Source: UCB3 sp964415605 (lineage in GTDB: Bacteria > Chloroflexota > Anaerolineae > Epilineales > Epilineaceae). From it: a DNA stretch of 9,803 bases. The notes beneath the pieces are model-generated. The model did no database searches and was not told where the DNA came from. It saw only the letters and a list, made by a program, of their open reading frames with translations. The position numbers and the translations under genes were made by a program. The DNA lies in contig CAYQBA010000173.1 in NCBI GenBank assembly GCA_964415605.1, positions 1-9,803 of the forward strand, given 5' to 3'. Below are positions 1-4,954 of the stretch, piece after piece (the stretch's first letter is position 1; the number at the start of each line of letters is the position of its first letter).

Positions 1-1
1 G

Positions 2-2251
2 CCGCCGGTGCGCCCGCCCGCGCCGGCGCGGATGCCGGGCCCGTCGGCCCTCGACCACGCCCTGCCGGAGCCCCTGCCGGCGGCGCTGCGCGCCGAGGAG
101 ATCAACGCGTGGGTGGACGGCGTCGCGGAACGGGTGGCGGAGCGCGCCGGCGACGGGGACCGTCAGATCGACCAGCGCGATCCGTGGGCGGTCATCGACC
201 AGTGCGTGCGCGACGACATGGTGGGCGACCCCGACACCCCGGCCGACGACAGCCCGGCGGCGTCGATCGCGATCGCGGTCGACGGCGTCATCACGTTCAC
301 GCGCGGCTACGGCGTCAAGGACCTCGCCGCCGGCGGCACGGTCGACGGCAATACCCTGTTCCGGATCGGCTCGACCACCAAGATGATGACCGCGGCGGCG
401 GTGATGCAGCTCCAGGAGGCGGGCGCGGTGGACCTCCACGCGCCGCTCTCGCGCTACCTGCCAGAGTACCGACTCGGCCACCCGTGGCGCACGAGCGACC
501 TCACGCTGCACCACCTCTTGAGCCACCAGACGGGGCACATCGACCAGTACTTCATCCAGGATGTCACGGCGCCGCTGATGCGCTGGGTGCAGGCCACCGG
601 CGCCCTGTCGCTGCCGCTGTACGCCCCGCCGGGGGCGTTCTGGAACTACGCCAACCCCAACTTCAGCCTGGCCGGCGCCGTGGTCGAGCGGGTGAGCGGC
701 CTGCCGTTCAACACCTACGCCGCCCAGAAGCTGTGGGACCCGGCCGGCATGCCGCTGACGACGCTCGACGCGCGCGAGGTGATCTCCACCGGCAACTACG
801 CCACGGGCTACAGCAACGGCCAGCCGTTGGACCCGACGGCCTGGGACATCCCGTGGCTCGGGCCAGCCGGCACGGCGTTCTCGACACCGGTCGAGATGGT
901 GACCTGGGCGCTCCTCATGCAGGCGGGCGACGACGCGGTGCTGTCGGCGGCATCCAAGCGCGCGATGCAGGCCCGCCACATCAACCAGGGCTACCTGCCG
1001 TGGGTGGACTACGGCTACGGGATCATGGTCACCGACTGGCGCGACGCGTCCGACCCGACCCGCCGTGTCGTGGTCTACGACCATGGGGGCAACATCCACG
1101 GCGGGTCCTCGCAGCTGTTCTGGGTGCCCGAGCGCGGCATCGCCGTGTCGGTGCTGGCCAACACCATCCGCTCGCTCGATCGCGCCGCGGCGTGCGCGGT
1201 CGAGACGCTCGCCGACATCACGATGATCCCGGTCGACACCGAGCGCAAGCCCCCCGAGGCATGGGATGCCGACGTCGGCACGTACAGCATGCTGGACCTC
1301 CTCCTCTGGCCTTGGACGGCCGCGGTCAGCCGCATCAGCAACACGATGACGCTCGACTTCAACGACGTGCCCGGCGGCGCGCTCATCCGGGGCGACAGCA
1401 TGCCGATGGCCTATGCCTTCGGCGACGTGTTCGTCGCGCGCGGCGAGTCGCTCCTCGTGCCGGGCGTCGACCTCACGTTCATCCGCGACCGCGCCGACCC
1501 GTCGCGCGTGCGCTACCTGCGCAACCGCAACGCCGTGGGGCAGCGTGTCGGCCAGTTCCCCCAGCGCGTCGCGCTGGAGGGTGCCGGGTGCGCGCCCGTG
1601 CGGTTCCGGAGCGAGCTCGACATGCCCGTGCTGACGGTGACGGCACGCGGGCTGATGACGCCGACGCGCCGGGTCGACCTGCCGCTGGCGGCCGACGACC
1701 CGGCGGACCCCACGACGGCGCGGATCAAGCACGACTTCTCGATCAGCGAGGGGGGCGCGGACCTGGTGTACGTGGTGGCGGACACCGAGCCCGACGACGC
1801 GGTGGGCCTTTACCTCATGGCGGATCTCAACGGTGACGGCCGGTTCGTGCTGGCCGACGGCGAGCTCGTGGATCAGGGCATCGGCACGGCGGGCACGTCG
1901 CTGTTGTATGTCTCCAGCCCGCTGCCCGCGGGCAACTACCAGTTGTGGGTCCACGGGGCGGTGGTGAACGGTGCCGCCAGCATGGTGGATCTCGACATCC
2001 GGGTCGCCCAGGGGCGCCACCTGCGCCTCGAGAACCGCCCGCGCGGTTTGGCGGACGGCGCGACGTGGGAGATGCGGGTGTGCGCCGACGACGTCGGGGG
2101 CCTCACCGGGCCGATGCAGGGGATGATCGAGTTCAGCTACGACTCGCCGCCGCGGCGGTTCCGGATCATGGTGGATTGGGTGCCGTCACCGGCCCCGCCG
2201 CGCTGGTCGAACTACCTGCCGCTGACGCTGCGCGACCAGGCGCTGCCGTAA
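2..2251 (+). CDS. Serine hydrolase, beta-lactamase/penicillin-binding-like fold, secreted type (5' partial)
   Basis: The protein belongs to the class C beta-lactamase/esterase/D-peptidase family (Pfam Beta-lactamase type). Numbered from the GTG at position 8, it has the catalytic S-x-x-K motif at 122-125 (GSTTK), the Y-A-N motif at 214-216 (FWNYANPNF) and the third motif H-G-G at 359-361, all at normal spacing. The catalytic domain spans about 60-400. A C-terminal half of roughly 350 residues follows, mostly beta-like, including a DLNGDG calcium-loop-like segment at 606-611 and a stretch resembling pre-peptidase C-terminal domains at about 575-665. It ends in YLPLTLR (736-742) plus five residues. 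The frame is open to the left edge and no ribosome binding site or signal peptide is visible, so the true start probably lies upstream. The substrate (peptide, ester or beta-lactam) cannot be decided. It is convergent with the downstream cluster. Confidence 0.88.
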   Translation, partial: PPVRPPAPARMPGPSALDHALPEPLPAALRAEEINAWVDGVAERVAERAGDGDRQIDQRDPWAVIDQCVRDDMVGDPDTPADDSPAASIAIAVDGVITFTRGYGVKDLAAGGTVDGNTLFRIGSTTKMMTAAAVMQLQEAGAVDLHAPLSRYLPEYRLGHPWRTSDLTLHHLLSHQTGHIDQYFIQDVTAPLMRWVQATGALSLPLYAPPGAFWNYANPNFSLAGAVVERVSGLPFNTYAAQKLWDPAGMPLTTLDAREVISTGNYATGYSNGQPLDPTAWDIPWLGPAGTAFSTPVEMVTWALLMQAGDDAVLSAASKRAMQARHINQGYLPWVDYGYGIMVTDWRDASDPTRRVVVYDHGGNIHGGSSQLFWVPERGIAVSVLANTIRSLDRAAACAVETLADITMIPVDTERKPPEAWDADVGTYSMLDLLLWPWTAAVSRISNTMTLDFNDVPGGALIRGDSMPMAYAFGDVFVARGESLLVPGVDLTFIRDRADPSRVRYLRNRNAVGQRVGQFPQRVALEGAGCAPVRFRSELDMPVLTVTARGLMTPTRRVDLPLAADDPADPTTARIKHDFSISEGGADLVYVVADTEPDDAVGLYLMADLNGDGRFVLADGELVDQGIGTAGTSLLYVSSPLPAGNYQLWVHGAVVNGAASMVDLDIRVAQGRHLRLENRPRGLADGATWEMRVCADDVGGLTGPMQGMIEFSYDSPPRRFRIMVDWVPSPAPPRWSNYLPLTLRDQALP

Positions 2252-2328
2252 GCCGTGGGGCGGGGCTCCCGGGCGGGCAGCGGCGGACTGCAGGCGAGAT
2301 CGTCGCGGGGGCTCGGGCCGACCCGATG
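2252..2328. terminator. Convergent intergenic gap with a small hairpin; possible weak terminator
   Basis: This 77-nt gap separates the 3' ends of two convergent genes, so termination signals for both are expected here. The only clear dyad is TCGGG-CCGA-CCCGA at 2313-2326, a 5-bp stem with a 4-nt loop. A weaker GCGA/TCGC pair lies just before it. No T-tract follows on either strand, so a canonical intrinsic terminator is not shown. Termination may instead be Rho-dependent. Confidence 0.25.
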
Positions 2329-3303
2329 TCAGCTCCACCCCCGCCACCGGAAGTACAGCACCATCCCCGCGGGGATCACGACCATCGACGCCAGGCTGAG
2401 CCACAGGAGCGCCGGGCTGGCGAACGGCAGGGTCGTGAAGTTCATGCCAAAGAACCCAGTGAGGAAGGTCAGCGGCAGGAACACCGTCGAGATCACAGTC
2501 AGCCGGCGCATGATCTCGTTGAGGTTGTTGGACTGGACCGACAGGTAAGCGTCGAGCGCGCTCGAGAGCAGGTCGCGATAGGTGTCGATGCTGTCCAGCA
2601 CACGCAGGGTGTGGTCGTAGACGTCCTGGAAGAACACGACCGCGTCGGACGAGAGGATCGGCGGATCCCGGCGCAGGAGCACGTTCAGGACGTCGCGCTC
2701 GGGAGCGACGATCCGGCGCAGCGCGAGCAGGTCTTTCTTCAGCGCGAAGATCTCGCCCAGCGCCTCGGGGTCGAACCGGTCGAAGATCGCCTCCTCGAGG
2801 TCCTCGACCCGCTCGGCGAGCGCGTCGATGATCGGGAAGTAGTCGTCGATCACGTGGTCGAGGAGCACGTGAAGCAGGGCTCCGACGTCGGACCCGATGA
2901 CGTCCGTCCGGCGCTGCCAGTGCTCCCACACGCCGTCGAGCTCGTCGATTGGCTCGACGTGGACGGTCACCATGAAGTTGGGGCCCAGGAAGATCGCCAG
3001 CTCGCGGATCTCCAGGCGCGGGGCGTCGGCGCCGCTCGGCGCGGCGAAGCGCAGGGCGTAGACCACCATGAAGTAGTAGCCCGGATAGATGTCGATCTTC
3101 GGCCGCTGGTGGCGGCGCTCGACATCCTCGATCGACAGCGGGTGGAACGCGAACTCATCGCGCAGGCAGCGCCACTCCGCAGGCGTGGGCGCGGCCAGGT
3201 CGACCCACACCGTCGTCCGCCGATCGGCGATGGCATCGCTGACGCGCGCGACGTCGTCGATGCGCGTCACGCGGTCGTCCTTGCAGGCCATGGCGCGGAG
3301 CAT
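2329..3303 (-). CDS. corA: CorA-family magnesium/divalent cation transporter
   Basis: The protein (324 aa) is an inner-membrane channel that takes up Mg2+, and in some family members Co2+ or Ni2+, as a homopentamer. A large soluble N-terminal domain (about 1-255) includes the family-typical segment HPLSIEDVERRHQRPKID near residue 54. The long stalk helix leads to NLNEIMRRLTVIS, then TM1 (about 262-284), the signature GMN at 286-288, and TM2 (about 298-316). It ends with the short basic tail FRWRGWS. Length and order match classical CorA. The start is set by AGAGGAGG at 3311-3318, 7 nt before the ATG; an internal ATG at 3291 is less likely. The loop after GMN reads FTTLPFAS and lacks the acidic residue of the usual MPEL motif. 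It lies 24 nt after the SanA-like gene and is probably the last gene of the transcript. A zinc or nickel specificity cannot be excluded. Confidence 0.93.
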   Translation of the reverse strand: MLRAMACKDDRVTRIDDVARVSDAIADRRTTVWVDLAAPTPAEWRCLRDEFAFHPLSIEDVERRHQRPKIDIYPGYYFMVVYALRFAAPSGADAPRLEIRELAIFLGPNFMVTVHVEPIDELDGVWEHWQRRTDVIGSDVGALLHVLLDHVIDDYFPIIDALAERVEDLEEAIFDRFDPEALGEIFALKKDLLALRRIVAPERDVLNVLLRRDPPILSSDAVVFFQDVYDHTLRVLDSIDTYRDLLSSALDAYLSVQSNNLNEIMRRLTVISTVFLPLTFLTGFFGMNFTTLPFASPALLWLSLASMVVIPAGMVLYFRWRGWS

Positions 3304-3310
3304 CGCGGCG

Positions 3311-3318
3311 CCTCCTCT
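3311..3318 (-). promoter_or_regulatory. Shine-Dalgarno sequence of the corA gene
   Basis: On the minus strand this reads AGAGGAGG, 7 nt before the ATG at 3303. It is a near-perfect ribosome binding site. It decides the start in favour of 3303 over the in-frame ATG 12 nt downstream, and gives corA its own translation initiation although it sits inside a tight gene cluster. Confidence 0.7.
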
Positions 3319-3327
3319 GGCCGGAGC

Positions 3328-3972
3328 CTATTCGATCCGGATCGGGTCGCCCATCACGGCCGCCGGCCGGGCGCGGGCGACGTCGAAGAGGGCGCCGACG
3401 AGCGCCGGCAGCTCGCGAAGCTGAGACCACCACCACGACTGCGTGGCGTATCCCCGCCGGTCGGCGGCCACGGCCACGGCGTCGAGGCCGACGTGCCGGC
3501 ACAGAAACAGCGCCCGCGGCACGTGGAAGGCCTGGCTGACGACGATGACCCCGTCGAGCTGGAAGATGTGCCGGGCGCGGTAGCAGCTGTCGTAGGTCCG
3601 CCGGCCGGCGAAGTCCGGCTGGATGTGGGCGGCGGGCACGCCGCGTGCGACGGCATACGCGGTCATCTCGCCGGGCTCGTTGTAATCGACGTAGCGGTTG
3701 TCGCCGCTGAACAGCAGGCGCTCGACCTTGCCGGTCTCGTACAGGCGCACCGCCGTCTCGACGCGGTCCTCGAGCATCGGGCTGAGCCCGCCGCCGCGGT
3801 AGATCCCCGCGCCGAAGACGAGCGCCACGCGCCGCGCCGGCACGGACGCCGCGTCGTACACCAGCGGCCGATACCAGGCGGTGACGGCGGCGCGCCACGC
3901 CACCGGGGCGACGATCGCGACGACGACAGCCATGCCGAGCCAGCGCAACCCGGCCCGCGCGGCGCTACGCAA
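3328..3972 (-). CDS. SanA/YdcF-like DUF218 membrane-anchored protein
   Basis: This 214-residue protein matches the DUF218 (YdcF/SanA/ElyC) family. One N-terminal hydrophobic segment (about 13-32) suggests an inner-membrane anchor with the domain outside. Visible family motifs are VFGAG (52-56), the conserved D-R pair at 69-70 after GGGLSPML, FSGDN (88-92), D120 followed by RRTYDS (124-129), and VSQAFHVPRA (145-154). In enterobacteria SanA influences envelope barrier function and vancomycin sensitivity; the biochemical activity of the family is poorly defined. The longest open start is a TTG at 3972, overlapping the chaperone gene by 8 nt. An ATG at 3933 would shorten the anchor to its hydrophobic core. 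Neither has a strong Shine-Dalgarno sequence, so the start is uncertain. It is not an obvious component of the molybdoenzyme and may simply be co-transcribed. Confidence 0.85.
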   Translation of the reverse strand: MRSAARAGLRWLGMAVVVAIVAPVAWRAAVTAWYRPLVYDAASVPARRVALVFGAGIYRGGGLSPMLEDRVETAVRLYETGKVERLLFSGDNRYVDYNEPGEMTAYAVARGVPAAHIQPDFAGRRTYDSCYRARHIFQLDGVIVVSQAFHVPRALFLCRHVGLDAVAVAADRRGYATQSWWWSQLRELPALVGALFDVARARPAAVMGDPIRIE

Positions 3973-4954
3973 GCTCGGCCTCGGCCCGCCACGCGCGCAG
4001 GCGGGTCCGGGTCCGCGCCAGCCGGGCCAGCCACGCGGCCGCCACGGGTTGCCACGCGGGGGCCCCGCGGGCCAGCGCCACGGTGTCGAGCGCGGCGCGG
4101 TCGAGCCGGTCGACCAGCGCGTCCAGCAGCGCGGGCACCTGCCCGTACTGACCCGCCGCCTGGAACAGCGACGTCAGCATGCGGCGGCGCTCGCCGATCA
4201 GGATCGGCAGGTCGAGGGACCGACCGACGTCGGCGATGGCGTCGGGCGTCACGAACACGCCGGCCTCGCGGGGCGTCGTCAGGTGCCGGACGATGCCGGA
4301 CAGCGTGACCCCGGGCGGGGGGGCGCCGGGATCGTGCTCGCCGGGAGGGGCGGCGGCGGGCGACCGCGGCTCGTCGCCGGTGCCCGCGTAGATCGGCGGG
4401 GCCGGCAGGGCCGGCAGGGGATCGCGGCCGGGCGGCCACGCGTCGGCCGGAAGGTCCGCCAGCACGAGGTCGCGCGTCAGGCGCGCCAGCGCCCGGTAGA
4501 AGGCATGCGGGGCGGCGGTCTCGACGGCCAGGCCGAAGATCGGCGCCCACAGCCCGAGGTGTGCGCAGCGCAGCGCGCGCGCGACCGGCGCGCCGCGGCC
4601 GTCTTCCCACGCGTCGGCCAGCGCCAGCAGCTCGAGGCCGAGGTGGTCGATGCTCGCCGCGCGCGAGCCCGGGGGCGGCGACCAGCCGGCGGCGCGATAG
4701 GTCGCCGCGACGCGCGCGGTGGCCGGGGTGGCCAGCATCGCCGACGGGTCGAGGAACACGCTCTCGTAGGGGGGGATGGCGCCGATGAACAGGCGGTAGT
4801 ACTCGGCGGCGAGGTCGGTCAGGTCGCCGGGCGCGCGCTCGGGCAGCGCGGCGCCGAGGGCGTCGACCGTGTCGATGGCCGCGAGGTCGGTTGGGCGGAC
4901 CTCGTGCAGCCAGAGCCGGCCGAGGAGCCGGGCCACCCCGGGCGCGACCGTCAC
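3965..4954 (-). CDS. TorD/DmsD-family molybdoenzyme chaperone with extra C-terminal region
   Basis: The 329-residue product has an all-alpha N-terminal part (about 1-185) with TorD-family hallmarks: EYYRLF (51-56), PPYESVF (61-67), DHLGLELLALA (103-113) and WAPIF (136-140). Such cytoplasmic proteins bind molybdopterin oxidoreductase subunits and help insert the cofactor. The gene begins with GTG at 4954, whose GTGA overlaps the stop of the Mo subunit, so translation is probably coupled and the upstream enzyme is the likely client. Typical TorD proteins are about 200 residues. This one continues through a Pro/Gly-rich linker (about 190-216) into some 110 further residues, with a GERRRMLTSLFQAA segment (255-268) that is predicted helical and that I cannot assign. 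It stops 8 nt inside the SanA-like gene if that gene uses its TTG start. Confidence 0.85.
   Translation of the reverse strand: MTVAPGVARLLGRLWLHEVRPTDLAAIDTVDALGAALPERAPGDLTDLAAEYYRLFIGAIPPYESVFLDPSAMLATPATARVAATYRAAGWSPPPGSRAASIDHLGLELLALADAWEDGRGAPVARALRCAHLGLWAPIFGLAVETAAPHAFYRALARLTRDLVLADLPADAWPPGRDPLPALPAPPIYAGTGDEPRSPAAAPPGEHDPGAPPPGVTLSGIVRHLTTPREAGVFVTPDAIADVGRSLDLPILIGERRRMLTSLFQAAGQYGQVPALLDALVDRLDRAALDTVALARGAPAWQPVAAAWLARLARTRTRLRAWRAEAELA

Noticed and set aside
1945..4308. Plus-strand open frame of 787 codons spanning the hydrolase 3' end, corA and the SanA-like gene
   Set aside because: It is antisense to three genes with recognisable families, and its product is low-complexity and charged without any domain.
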